Below, piece by piece: positions 9,921 through 20,940 of a stretch of DNA of 64,000 nucleotides. The stretch covers positions 3,907,001-3,971,000 of the forward strand of contig CM034408.1 in assembly GCA_019925095.2 (NCBI GenBank). The letters run 5' to 3'. The stretch is from Dendrolimus kikuchii (taxonomy: Eukaryota > Arthropoda > Insecta > Lepidoptera > Lasiocampidae). The notes under the pieces are model-generated. The model ran no database searches and was not told where the DNA came from. It saw nothing but the letters and a program-made list of their open reading frames with translations. Position 1 is the first letter of the stretch. Each line of letters opens with the position of its first letter. A program made the translations under genes and the position numbers.

Positions 9921-10836
9921 CATATTTATATGTTATTTAATCACTTAAAATTAATAATTTATTAACTATTTGACTTAACGGTATACGTCGAAGCCTATAA
10001 ACCAAACATAATTAACCACAACTTTTAAAGCCCAATTAAGCAATACCCATTTAATTTTAGCCGATAAGTTAAACGTACGTAGCTTAAGTTCGCGTTAACC
10101 GTTAAGTAATAATAACAGGTTTGGTTCTCATGGGTGTATTGAAGTTATGGTTGAAAAGAATTTTTGAATGCACCGATTCATAGGCAAAATGTATTCGTAA
10201 GAGGTCATTTGAAATGCAATGACTTTACTTACGAGTTTCTATATCTTCTTACTATCCATTCATTTGCCTTACTACTGGTTAAAATTTGACATAAATACTG
10301 TTACGAGTGCGGGACTCCAATTAAAAATGCCGTTGGAATTACTATAGAATTTATTAGAATTATACAAACACGTATAACACAGGTACAAATATAACCGGAC
10401 GCAATAAGTCCAAATGTAATGCAGAATTCAATAACACGCGCAAAGTCCGTCATAAATGTACACACGTGTTGCCTCGCTTGTGTTATCGCTTTGACTGCCC
10501 CCTCTCTCCATCCTGCTATCGTTTTATACACAAATATAAGTGTGCTCGCCCGTATCGTCGACTTAATTTCCTAGAAATCGTAATCCGCACACCTGTCTAA
10601 TTATGCATGCAAACGGTCATAAACGAGTACAATAGGACAATGAACCGTATGTTAATAAATAAGTAAACAAAAGCAGTCCAAATGCGGGAAGGTAATAAAC
10701 TGCAGGTGTGAATCGGTCTTTGTCGGTCGTAACAATACCATACAATTAATGTCAATTTTCTACTTATGGTAAAGAGTAAAATATAAGTATACTCCATATA
10801 TTACATATACTATACGTATATACATATATATATCGT
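9921..10836. other. Unique DNA
   Basis: No gene or shared repeat was supported here. Confidence 0.45.
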
Positions 10837-10884
10837 CGCACATATACTATACGTATATCCATATATACGTATAGTATATGTGCG
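10837..10884. repeat. Perfect 22-bp inverted repeat (hairpin)
   Basis: The arms 10837-10858 (starting CGCACATATACTATACG) and 10863-10884 are exact reverse complements around the loop CCAT. The hairpin directly abuts the family D LINE tail. Confidence 0.9.
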
Positions 10885-11265
10885 GTTAAATTGAATGATA
10901 TGATAAGGGAACGTTGTAGATTGAAAGAAGATGTAATAGCAAGAGTTGAAAAAGGAATGTTCAGGTGGTTTGGACATGTAGAGAGAATGGATAAAAGTAG
11001 ACTCACAAAACAGGTGTATGACAGTATTGTGAATGGTAGAGTTGCTGCCGGTAGACCGAGACGAATACACCATGGTCAAATATCAGAAGTGTTAAAGAGT
11101 GGTCAGGTAAAAAGCATCTCAAATAAATGTGCATGTATGAAGAGGTTAATGAAAGTAGGTGAAGTGAGGGTTGTTTGTCAGGATCGTCACAAGTGGAGAT
11201 CAATAGTCTCTGTCTACCCCCATGGGAATCATCGTGATATTATGTATGTATATATATGTATGTAT
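10885..11265 (+). pseudogene. Family D LINE tail (RTE-like)
   Basis: The 166-codon open frame starting at 10891 covers this LINE C-terminus: KEDVIARVEKGMFRWFGHVE, RMDKSRLTKQVYDSIVNGRV, GRPRR, then VCQDRHKWRSIVSVYPHGN and a stop-free run into the tail. W-F-G-H-V-E-R-M is typical of non-LTR retrotransposons of RTE or related type. Family C has the same order (DERMTKQIYNAKVDG, GRPRHTFHDQI, VCKN, RAYP), so C and D are related. The 3' tail is 'atgtatgtatatata'. The RT domain is missing, so it is a dead fragment, although this copy is open. Confidence 0.65.
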
Positions 11266-11465
11266 ATCCATATCCCGGTTATTCATTTACTTTACCAGAG
11301 GGCTTTGGCATTTTGTGAGATGATAAAAAGTAACTCAATTGATTCCACTGTCAACTATCCTATTCTGCTATTGTATAGTTGGAACCGTTAGAACAGGCCA
11401 CATTTGGCATCTGTCAAACTGATTTTAGTAGTTAAATGAACTATCTGTTTTTCTTCAAACATATA

Positions 11466-11492
11466 ATATATAGGTTTCGTCAAGTCTCGCGT
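11466..11492 (+). pseudogene. LINE 3' end, left stub
   Basis: 'gtcaagtctcgcgtgaacag' matches the FKSRVNR-coding segment of the 7-8 kb LINE. The LINE resumes at 12114 after an inverted-repeat insertion. Confidence 0.6.
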
Positions 11493-12113
11493 GAACAGAG
11501 GCCTTAATCGCAAACGTCTTTTGTTTTCGCCCCATCAGCCTGAAAGAGTCAATTAAATTTTAGCTAGAAGAAAGAAAAACCAAGGATATCTTTAAAACTA
11601 TAATAATATAGTCCATATATTATAGTCAAAGGTCGATATGCTGTTTCTTCCCGTAATGACTTGTCTATCCTATCCTAGTCTTGACTAAGGCTTTTCAACA
11701 AAACCCGAAATAAATTCCAATCTCGGCCTTTGACTAAAGTATTTTTAGTCAAACCTAGAAGTACCTTTTTAGTCAAACGTCGAACGTATCAAGCGACTAA
11801 GGCCGACTCAGTTAAACGTCGATTCGTACTGCACTTGTTACATGTTTAATGACGGTATAAATTAGTCTCTCACAAAAGTTCGTTAGTCAAAAGCAGAAAA
11901 ACGTCGTTGAATTGGACTTTGACTAAGACTTCATGTCAGACCTGTTTGACTACTCAAACCTAGGAGCGTCAGAGCTTTGATGTTTGACTATAACACATAT
12001 AACACATAAATAAATAAAGCATACAATGGAAAATGTAGCTAAATATCTAAAAAAAAACAAGCAAAAGTTCTGAAATGAACGACGGAAGACATTTGAGAGT
12101 AAACTCTCAGGTA
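11493..12113. mobile_element. Inverted-repeat element (family I) with TTAGTCAAA cluster
   Basis: The left end 'aggccttaatcgcaaacgtc' and the right end, which in reverse complement reads 'ctgagagtttactctcaaat', are imperfect terminal inverted repeats. The second copy at 17.69 kb ('aggccttactctcaaacgtc') is intermediate and confirms them. 'cag' flanks both sides. The middle (11.62-11.99 kb) carries about nine TTAGTCAAA or TTTGACTAA-like motifs in both orientations and several AAACGTCG motifs. There is no transposase frame, so it is non-autonomous. Confidence 0.6.
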
Positions 12114-12215
12114 ACTATTAGGTAAGCGTTCTCCATTTTAGACTGCAACCTGCATTTCCACTTGAAATCGGGTTCCAGTCAAACACGAAACTATACAATA
12201 TTTAAAAAAAAACAA
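12114..12215 (+). pseudogene. LINE 3' end, right part
   Basis: 'ggtaactattaggtaagcgt' and 'tctccattttagac' align with the LINE end at 8.20 kb, and 'gtcaaacacgaaactata' plus an A-run align with its 3' UTR. Together with 11466-11492 it forms one interrupted LINE terminus. Confidence 0.6.
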
Positions 12216-12799
12216 TTAAAATTGGAATCGATATAGAAAGTCAACATTACCGAATCGATTTAAATAAAACGATTATCTTAAAAAATGTAGAAAATATGCA
12301 TAACTTAATTACGATTCATCTTTATACATCATCAATCTCCAGCTCACTATTCCACTATTCAGCCACTACTGTCATAATTCTGCCTTTATTGTAAATCAAT
12401 AATTCGTTTGCTCCATCGGCCAATTAATATCCATAATCCGCGGACCAATTCTAATCTGTTACCGCTTTAAGTCTACCAGTATCACATATCAGATAAAATA
12501 AATGACATACGGTTGGCGGCATCGTTACACCTAACAAAAGAAGGTGACCAAAAGTGCCTTGTTAACACGCAAAATGCGAAACCGGCGTACGTAATGTATT
12601 TTATGTTCCTTTTTTAAACTTTTGAAATTTGAATATAATGCGAGTCTTAACATAAGTCGTTCACATATATTGTAAGATATTTGGTATAAAAGCTAATCCA
12701 GACATATTAATATTTGTGTGCGATATCTCTTAATAAACAATAGATACCTAATATCATAGATCATACTAGGAATAATAAACGCTTAGTATAAATACCAAA
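12216..12799. other. No feature recognised
   Basis: Unique A+T-rich sequence. Confidence 0.4.
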
Positions 12800-12975
12800 G
12801 TTAAAAGGTTCGAGTTCGAATCCTGGCTGGAAAGCTTGCACCACTTAGTCAGTTTTCTGCGTGACGAAACCTACAAATCGGGATAACGGATATGTCAATT
12901 TTGCCAATCCGCCTTGGAAAAGCATGGCAAGTATACTGTCTGGGTTGGTTGGTTATGGGCTGTCATTAATATAGT
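12800..12975 (+). mobile_element. SINE E, degenerate
   Basis: It begins with a B-box-like 'ggttcgagttcgaatcctgg' and continues 'caccacttagtcagttttct'. A segment is then missing before 'aacggatatgtcaattttgc' and 'tatgggctg'. It is an old, internally deleted copy. Confidence 0.65.
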
Positions 12976-13114
12976 AAAAGTCAAAAATGTAAAATTTTAA
13001 TACATTTTTCGATATTTAACTGATTTGTCCTAAAAGTATGTTTTAAATAAATAACAAAACGTTTAAAGCAAGATAACAGTTACGTGTGAGACATTTAGTT
13101 GTATAGTGTTTTGC

Positions 13115-13440
13115 GGCTATCCGTGCAGGAACGGAGAAAGAATACAATTTCTTGCGGCCGGGCAGCCTGTCGTAAGAGGCGACAAAACAGCCCATAGCCA
13201 GGTGGTAGGGCATTTGCCCGACTGGATGGCTACCATCCCTGGTCTAATGTATGTCGCCATAACAACCTTGAGTTGTGTTCCGGCATTAGTGACCAGGTTC
13301 CAGTCTCCCTTAAGAGAACAGCAGCGCATTTGTAGCACCTTTGGTGTTGCAAATGTCCATAGGCGATAATAACCGCTTTCTATCAAGTGGACCGTCTGCC
13401 TGTTCGCTGAACTCCTGCAATAAAAAAATATATAAAAAAA
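13115..13440 (+). mobile_element. Family A element, near full length
   Basis: It runs from 'atccgtgcaggaacgg' to 'ctcctgcaataaaaaaata'. It is one of the better preserved copies, with no internal deletion. Confidence 0.8.
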
Positions 13441-13920
13441 GCTTTTCAGATTTACGTCTTTTGCTGGGCAAATGTCATACCTAGTATGTTTCTACTATAA
13501 TTATAAAGTAAAGAAACTAATCTACTATTAAAGATGCTTCATTACTTTGACGAGGCGTTTACATTGTTTTTACTCGAAGAAATATGTAAAAGTATAAGAC
13601 TGATAAGTAACCATAATATCGTATCAGACGCGTTACGATAAATCACTGTGATATTTAATAACAGCTCCGTTTAAAAATTTCACCGAAAATGGAACATCCC
13701 CATTTAAATTACGCTGTCATCAACTCATCATATTTTCATCGAAGCGATTATATTATACACCCATCACAAGGTAGATGATGAGGATCTCCTATAAAGGAGT
13801 TTTAACAGCTGTTAACAGTTTGTAACAGGTGTAAATTGCTATGTTAAACGGCCGCCCGATCAATCTTTCAGCTAAATATAAGTTGGGGCATGCTTGCATT
13901 TATGTATTTTCTGAATTCCT
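13441..13920. other. No feature recognised
   Basis: Unique A+T-rich sequence. Confidence 0.4.
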
Positions 13921-13928
13921 AAACCAAT

Positions 13929-14285
13929 CCCGATCTCAGCGCTACCTACCGGTTCTAATTGTGAATCTAAACCATCCGGGAACCCACTGAAACACACAAA
14001 AACAAAATCGGTCCAGGTGATTAGGAGGATTCTAGAACCCGATCTCAGCGCTACCTACCGATTCCAATTGTGAATCTAAACCACCCGGGAACCCACTCGA
14101 ACACACAAAAACAAAATCATTAAAATCGGTCCAGGTGATTAGGAGGATTCTAGAACCCGATCTCAGTGCCACCTACCGGTTCCAATTGTGAATCTAAATC
14201 ATCCCAGGACCCACTCAAACACACACACAAAATTTCATCAAAATCGGTAAAGTCGTTCTCAAGTTATGCGCGTACCTATATACAT
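13929..14285 (-). mobile_element. Helitron-like segment with three tandem units
   Basis: The unit starting 'cccgatctcagcgctaccta' begins at 13929, 14038 and 14156 (109 and 118 bp apart). Its core in reverse complement, 'ggtaggtagcgctgagatcg', corresponds to 'ggtaggtggcgctgcaatcg' of the Helitron-like copies at 46.6 and 48.6 kb. The array therefore looks like local amplification inside such an element. The right side 'ttctcaagttatgcgcgta' is typical of its body. Confidence 0.6.
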
Positions 14286-14699
14286 TTCTATGAATCATTT
14301 ATATATATACGAAAGAGAATAAAATTTATATGTATGTATATGTCACTTAAATATCTGAATTAGAATAGATCGTAAAATTCGTATCTATTACTTACTACAT
14401 GTTTTATATAAAAGTGAAAAGTGATTTCGTTTGTATGTCTATTTATCTAATTGATTATTTGTCACGTGCTTGTGAATAAATCAATTTATATAAAATCATC
14501 CCATAAACGTCTCAATGCTGGCCAGAGGCCATTTTTACAGGGCCGGAAAGTGTACTCTCCAAGGTGGATTAACGGGTGTCACACATCTTTACAATGTTTT
14601 CACGCGGCGTCAGCACGTCTAATAATTTCCAAATTAGATCAAAAAACTACATAAACGTAAGATTTTCTTCAGTTTTCGTGACTAGTATTATTGATTAAT

Positions 14700-14750
14700 C
14701 AAATAAATTACCGCGCTTAAAACCGTTGAAACGTAGTTTTATTACTATAT
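14700..14750 (+). repeat. Penelope-like terminus, short copy
   Basis: 'attaccgcgcttaaaaccgt' followed by 'gaaacgtagttttatta' matches the ends of the copies at 26.9, 36.3 and 41.8 kb. All copies share this end and differ in how far they extend leftward. Confidence 0.6.
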
Positions 14751-15385
14751 AAAAGGTTCATACTCCCCGCCAAATTGCGAACTCCCTCTTCTAGATAATA
14801 AATACCACAGACGCCTTACGTTAGCTAACACGGCTCAAACGCATCCCAGTACCTACGGAAAATTTGATTTCACAATTAATTTTCGTTCATTCAGTTTAAA
14901 TAATAATTATGTTACATAAACCCTTCTCCTTGAACATTTCAATGATACCTTAAAATAAGAATTATTTTAAATCTTACATGTATAAAATAATTACAAAATG
15001 ACATGAGGTACACCTCTATAAATAAACCATTCTTTGGCGAAATCCAAGGCAAATATAACAAGCATTGACATTCTCAATGTCACAGCAGGTTGATTCGACA
15101 ACTAATTAAAACCGGAACGCGCTTCGGTGCGCACGCGCATAATCGTCTGACGTGTAATACGATCTTGACAAAATGGGCACACGCACGATTGACTCTACGC
15201 ATAGTATGACACAACATCACGTAACTACGCGTTTGATAAAAGGAAAAATCAGGAAATTTTAAAAATAGAATTTAATTATATTCTAGACAAGATCACATCA
15301 CTATGAGATTAATAAATAAAATCTATTGGACAAATTTAAAAATAGAACACAATGAAATTAACACAACATCACATCTTGATCAGGG
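14751..15385. other. No feature recognised
   Basis: Unique DNA. Short chance frames only. Confidence 0.4.
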
Positions 15386-15634
15386 CATTCCATTAGTAGC
15401 TCACAACGTCCAAAATGCTCCGTTAGCCGTTCCACAGGGCGACCGCGGTCGTTGTGGTCGTGGCGAAAACGTCACTAATGTCATCATTTCGATCACACAA
15501 CGCTCACAACGACCCATGTCGGGAAGTGGGTCGAATAGCCGTTCCACATGGGTTTACGATTGGAACGCCGGCAAGTAAGTGGAACGGGAAAAATCGCGGT
15601 CTTGAACGTGGTCGTTGTGAGTCCCTAATGGAAC
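15386..15634. mobile_element. Repeat K: inverted-repeat element
   Basis: The ends 'cattccattagtagctcaca' and, in reverse complement, 'gttccattagggactcacaa' form imperfect terminal inverted repeats. The interior 'gtcgttgtggtcgtggcgaa' is shared with the copy at 53.75-54.10 kb. It is a non-autonomous DNA element of about 250 bp. Confidence 0.6.
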
Positions 15635-16713
15635 TATGAGTTTGATAAAATCTATTCGAAAAATTAAAAAATGAAGCATAATATCATTAACACAACATCA
15701 CGTCACTATAGTACATTTGCAATAAATGAAAAAAGAAATCAGGAAATTTTAAAAATGGAAAATATCGGAATTAACATTACATCATGTTATTACTTTTTAA
15801 AAAGAAAATTAAACGGAAACATTTAAAAAGGGAACACAAGTATTAGTTAATATTTTCGTTCTTCATAATGTATGGAGAACAGGCAAAGATATTAAACCAT
15901 ACAGACTCGTCAGATGTACAATTCTTATCAGTGTGAGCTTAGTCAAATTGCAGGCTTTCGACTTACGCCAAACACGAAGTTCTTTATGTTAGTTGAAAAA
16001 CACATATTTAACTAGAAATTGACATTTTCAACTTCTACACAGAAATTTAGCTTAAAAACGATCAAAATTACACAGTTATTGAAAAGAAAACCAAACAGCA
16101 AAGCATCACTCTTCAAGTTCCCGCCAAATATCGCCGTTGTAAAAAGATTACGTACTTTAATGCAAAAATATCTACATATTAAGAATTTTATGGCTGGCTA
16201 GCGAATATCCTTTAACTAAGTCATATAAACCAAATCAGTAAAAATCAGCCTCAGCCAGATTGTAGGTCTTTGACTGAAATTAAAGAACAAGTTCTTGTGG
16301 CAACTTCAAGTTCTTACTAATTGCTGAAAAATATTGATGGTTTTCAATGCATGCGCAGTAAATTTTTTCACGTTATCAAAATAGATTTTCAAAATAGGCA
16401 GGCTCCTTATTTCTTTAATGTCAATTATTGATTTGTTAAATAGTAATAAGTAATTGCGGGTATTTTAAAAGCCTTTTGTATGCAAATGATATGCCTATTA
16501 TTGGATTCAAAGAACAAGTGACTTACAGAAAAATCAAGCAAAAAATCTTTCAACTACTATGTCTGCCTATAGTTGAGATGTCAAATGGACGGACGTATAA
16601 AAGATTCGTTAACAAAGTTAGTATAAGTCAGGATTGATGGTCTTAATAGCCTGGTATCGATAGTTGGCAGGTGTAGTCAACTATAGGTATTACTTTAAAA
16701 GAAGTAATTGTGT
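15635..16713. other. No feature recognised
   Basis: A+T-rich unique sequence with no supported gene. Confidence 0.4.
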
Positions 16714-16830
16714 TGAAGTGAAACTTCTATATAAACGGGGGGGTCTTAGGATTTTTCTGTCACGAAAAAGCGTTACGGCCTCGTGGAGAAGCGGCATAAA
16801 TTTTAACTAGACGTGGTGAGAGGCGGCATA
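16714..16830 (+). repeat. Repeat O fragment
   Basis: 'gaagtgaaacttct', 'cttaggatttttctgt' and 'cacgaaaaagcgttac' resemble the two copies at 24.75 and 25.0 kb. The family is unknown. Confidence 0.4.
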
Positions 16831-17017
16831 ATTTTAGAGTATACTATGGATGCATCTTTTGGTTCCGGATCGAATTCAGTTTTTTTTGTTTGATAAAATA
16901 AAATATGTTTAAATAAAAAATACATTTATTAAAATGTACCAACTTAACCAAATCATAATTTGCAGTAAACCTGCAAAAAATTGAAATGTGAGCTGGGACA
17001 CATAGTAGAAGTGAAAC

Positions 17018-17222
17018 TTCAACGGACAAGTAGAAAAACGAATGGCAACGGATAAGTGGCAAAACGAATTGCAACAAAATTTTAACTTGAAGTATTACGG
17101 GCAGATTGTTAATGTACTTGTCCAATTTGAATACCTGCCCGTAAAACTTCATGTTAAAATTTTGTTGCAATTCGTTTTGCCATTTATCCGTTGCTATTCG
17201 TTTTTCCGCTTGTCTGTTTTAT
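17018..17222. mobile_element. Large foldback, ~85-bp arms
   Basis: The arms 17018-17104 and 17136-17222 are near-perfect reverse complements. They share 'aaaacgaattgcaacaaaat' and 'acggataagtggc', and the spacer is ~30 bp. The open frames across it on both strands are products of the palindrome. It is probably a MITE. Confidence 0.85.
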
Positions 17223-17687
17223 TCTAGTTCTTGTATGAACTGTAGTTTGTTTTTGTTTTGGTGTATTTTGTGTTCTTTATTCATACCTTTAAAATAGGGT
17301 GTATTTCAGTTTGACGAAAATATTGGTTGAGTTAAAATTAAGCAACTAGATTTAAAGGTAAGTGAAATGAAAATTGTTAAGAAATTTAGCTTGCTATGTA
17401 TTTCAAAATTAAGTCATTTCATACTCATTAGGTAGAATTTATACTGTGTATATTTATATAGCAGTAATTCTTATACAGACAAAAACAATACAGAGATTAC
17501 CAAACAGTTAAAAAATAAGTCCTAAAATTGGACTCTGTCTCACCATATGCTGAGACTAGGTCCAATTTTATAAATTTTAATTAAGACCAGCATTGTTCTT
17601 CTACAAAAAACAGCCTTGTAATTTTTCATAGGTTTTCTAACTCTTAACGTCTATTGCAAATAACAGTTAATTCGCAGGGACAACGCA
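17223..17687. other. No feature recognised
   Basis: A+T-rich unique DNA. Confidence 0.4.
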
Positions 17688-17885
17688 ATCCTGAGGCCTT
17701 ACTCTCAAACGTCTTTCGTCGTTCGCATCCGTCCGATCACCTCGAAAGAGTCAATTAAATTTTAGATAGAAGAAAGAAAGCACAAAGATTTCATTAAAAC
17801 TACAATAACGAAGTCTGTAAAACACAAAAATAAACGAAACATGCAAAAGAAAATATAATAAAAAAAACAAGCAAAAGAAGTTACT
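17688..17885. mobile_element. Family I element, truncated copy
   Basis: 'ctgaggccttactctcaaac' and 'gagtcaattaaattttagat' match the left side of the element at 11.5 kb. 'aaaacaagcaaaag' matches near its right side. The motif cluster and the right terminal repeat are missing. 'gcaaaagaag' pairs with 'cttcttttgc' 25 bp further on. Confidence 0.6.
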
Positions 17886-18539
17886 ATATCTCTTTCACTT
17901 CTTTTGCTTCTCTCTCGCCCTCTGTTACTACAGTAACTTAGAACAGATTATTTTATATATTATATACAAATTTAAGAAATACTAAAACACAACAAAGTCT
18001 ATATATAATAATTATATTATATATAGTAAATAGATATAAATAAATGAAAAATATATGAAAATTAGGTTAAGAAGAAGAAGTTGTAATAGAATAAGGAAGA
18101 ATTCATTGTATAAGAAATAAGTTGTTTTGAAAATAAAGAATAATAAAAAGCACGAGAAAAGAAGAGAACAAAAACAAAAGATACAATAAGAATGAAATAT
18201 ATAAAAAAGAAAAATAAACCCCAAAAGATAAGAAAGCCGGATAACCTTGTCCGTCCGGCGAAAATGAATTAAAAAAAAATTAATAATTAAGCATACAAGA
18301 GCAGTGTCAATTCAGTTAAATCAGACCAAATGTTTAGTGCCCCTGCTGTATATGCTAATAGTGTATTGACATCAAACTTGTTTGATGCGTGTAGAATCTA
18401 GACAAAAAATAGGTTTTTTGCATGATACTATACACGTAGAAACGGCTAGATTGCTAGCAAAAAATAAAGCTAGCAACAATTGCAGTAATAAAAGTCTATA
18501 AAGTTTTATTGCTCCAAAAAATGTATGATTTTTTTTAGA
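17886..18539. other. No feature recognised
   Basis: Very A+T-rich, purine-biased sequence. No gene supported. Confidence 0.4.
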
Positions 18540-18625
18540 TAGAAAAATAAGAGTTAATTGTTCACCTGAATAAACGATTACAAAATAAATAATTACAATA
18601 ATTTTACGGCAAAACAAAAGGCGGC
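18540..18625 (-). repeat. Repeat J, minus strand
   Basis: 'aggcggccttatcgcttaaa' is the reverse complement of the repeat J core. Confidence 0.55.
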
Positions 18626-18671
18626 CTTATCGCTTAAAAAAAGACTAAAAACACGAAATTAATAATAAGTA

Positions 18672-18863
18672 ATAGACAGACAAGTACACACATTGTATAC
18701 CCGAAGCAAAGCAAGTTACGCATGTGTTAAGGGTATTTATTATACGACGGAACACTCTGGGGTCAATCCCAAGCACCCAAACCATAGTTAACAACGGAAA
18801 GTTCATTTATGAATTTTATCCTGCTAGGAATCGAACCCGTAACTTCTGCGTTACAATAGTGAG
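18672..18863 (-). mobile_element. SINE B, minus strand
   Basis: In antisense it shows the B box ('ggaatcgaacccgtaac'), the 'ggtctgg'-like region ('cccaaaccatag') and the tail 'cagacaagtacacacattgt'. The A-box side is lost. It is an old copy. Confidence 0.65.
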
Positions 18864-18968
18864 GTAGGCTTAAACTTTGATAAGTTTTTTGTTATTTCTT
18901 ATTTTTTAAGATTTCTTTCTAGAGTCAATAACATGTGCAAAAATAGCTTTTCTTCATATATTAAATTA

Positions 18969-19190
18969 TCCGGATTTTCGAATATCCGAATGCCTTAAAA
19001 CAACAATCAATCCGGATAATAGAATATCCGAATGCCTTAAAACACCAACCAATCCGGATAATGGAATATCCGAATGTCTTAAAACAATAATCAATCCGGA
19101 TAATGGAATATCCGAATGTCTTAAAACAACAATCAATCCGGGTAATCGAATATCCGAATGCCTTACGACAACAATCCGGACAATCGTCAT
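18969..19190. repeat. 42-bp tandem repeat, about five units
   Basis: 'aatatccgaatg' occurs at 18981, 19023, 19065, 19107 and 19149, exactly 42 bp apart. Each unit also contains 'caatccggataat' and 'cttaaaacaa'. Forty-two bp is 14 codons, so the minus strand reads as 14-residue repeats (FGYSIIRIDCCFKA). No gene surrounds them, so I treat this as a minisatellite. Confidence 0.9.
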
Positions 19191-19204
19191 AGTCAACAAC
19201 ATCG

Positions 19205-19530
19205 TTAACACGGATATCCATGCAGGAACGGAAAAATAATACAATTTCCTACGACCGGACGGCCTGTCGTAAGAGGCGACCACACAACCCACAGCCAGGT
19301 GGGAGGGTATTTGCCCGACTGGATGGCTACCACCCCTGCTCTAGAGTATGCCACCATAACAACCTTGAATTGTGTTCCGGTATTAGTGACTAGGTTCCAG
19401 TCTCCCTTAAGAGAGTAACAGCGCATTTGTAGTACCTTCGGTCATGCAAATGTCCATAGGCGATGATGGCTGTTTTCCATCAAGTGGGCCGTCTGCCTGT
19501 TTGCAGAACTCATGCAATAAAAATAATAAT
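19205..19530 (+). mobile_element. Family A element
   Basis: It runs from 'atatccatgcaggaacgg' to 'ctcatgcaataaaaataata' and starts directly after the 42-bp array. Confidence 0.8.
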
Positions 19531-20529
19531 AATAATATTTGAGAGTCTTTACTGTATCTCTGTATTTGTATGAATTGAGTAAGTTCTTTCAAAACTGGAA
19601 ACTAAAGACTCAAAAGCCTATGCTTTACCGTTGAATAGTGGAAAGGAACTTCAATCGCCATAGTGTTGCTTATTTGGTAATATTTCACATTCTAAGAGCT
19701 AAACGGTGTTGCAGTAAACATTTTAAGATATTATTTTACCTTCTTCGTAACTTGTCAATTACCGGCCACTGTTTTAGTCTTACGAATGAATGGCTGTCCG
19801 TTTGTTTAACACGTTAGTGATATTGACTTGTTTGTTTATGTCGGAAGGTCATATTTCAATGCATACTTGACAGCTATGACTATTAGAGTCTGTTATGTAG
19901 TAAAAAGTAGTAAAATACTTCTTTAGTAAATACCTCCATAAAACAAACTAATTAGGAATGATAATACAGACTGTTGGAATCTCCAACAAATAGGTTTTAT
20001 TTATTTGGTGCGGCATGGTACTGGCCACAAAATATACTAAATGTTTGAATTTAGAACATAGATGTTCTTTTGTTTTTATCTGTATATTTTCCCTCCATTA
20101 TTATTAAAACTGTCATTATATTCAATACAGTTTTCTTTTATAATTAAAATATTTACAGTCCACAACAAATTAATATTTAAAGAAGTGTGTTAACACAAGC
20201 CTACAATGTTTTTTTGCTTGAATGTCTTTGCAACTTTATATAATTTCGAATAGTTTGTGAATATATTCATGAAGGTACTGAATTGGGTCTAGCAGCTATT
20301 TGAGCATTAAGTTACACTTTCTCCAAGTTTACGTGGTTTAGATTTCCTGAAAATTTTATAAATTTTAGTGCGTAACAGGGAGAGCGCTTTCATCAGGACC
20401 TAAAATTGATGATGAAAAGGCATCACGGTAGATGTCCTATTCGGACCAGCACCGAATTAGCTGCCTGATTTTTTTTTACATTTTTAAACGCATTGTACAA
20501 ACTCGAACCATTTACAGACTTATTATAGT
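19531..20529. other. Unique A+T-rich DNA
   Basis: No gene or repeat was supported. Confidence 0.4.
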
Positions 20530-20940
20530 ACTAGCTGCCACGGCAAACTTCGTACCGCATCAGAATGAATAAATAAAAATGCTGAATGATAATTGCAGAA
20601 TGTTTCAACTTTAGTAAAAAACGTGGTCAAAACTTTACCGGAACGAACATCAAACATTTGACATTCAAAATGAAAAAAAAAACTTCACTTTTAAATTTAA
20701 TTTCATTTCTGAACGACTTTTAAATTTAATTGATTTCTAAACGACGGGATGAACATCAAATGTTTGACAGGTAGGAATATTTGTTGTTTTTACTATATTC
20801 CAAGCATTTTTTCATATTTACTCATCTTTTAAACCTTCCTTGAACTTCCACAAATAATTCAAAACCAAAATTAACCAAATCAGTCCAGCCGTTCGCGAAT
20901 TTTAGCGAGACTAACGAACAGATAGATTTAGATTTAGGTT
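20530..20940 (-). mobile_element. Helitron-like element, minus strand
   Basis: The left edge 'actagctgcc' is the reverse complement of a CTAG/T 3' end. The right side has 'ccagccgttcgcgaatttta' and 'gcgagactaacgaacag', a familiar body of short lepidopteran elements of this type. Two copies of 'aaatttaatt' with 'tttctgaacgac' or 'tttctaaacgac' suggest an internal duplication. Confidence 0.55.

Noticed and set aside
11615..11995. AP-1-type enhancer
   Set aside because: TTAGTCA differs from the AP-1 consensus, and the cluster lies inside a mobile element, so no regulatory call is made.
14512..14640. Possible antisense SINE E remnant ('ctcaatgctggccagaggcc')
   Set aside because: Only scattered similarity and no continuous block long enough to claim.
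16844..17227. Open frames of 108 (minus) and 61 (plus) codons
   Set aside because: They mirror each other because the DNA is a foldback, so they are not genes.
18961..19292. Protein with 14-residue repeats on the minus strand, or a CRISPR-like array
   Set aside because: The 42-bp units are directly adjacent without spacers, and there is no gene context. It is a minisatellite.
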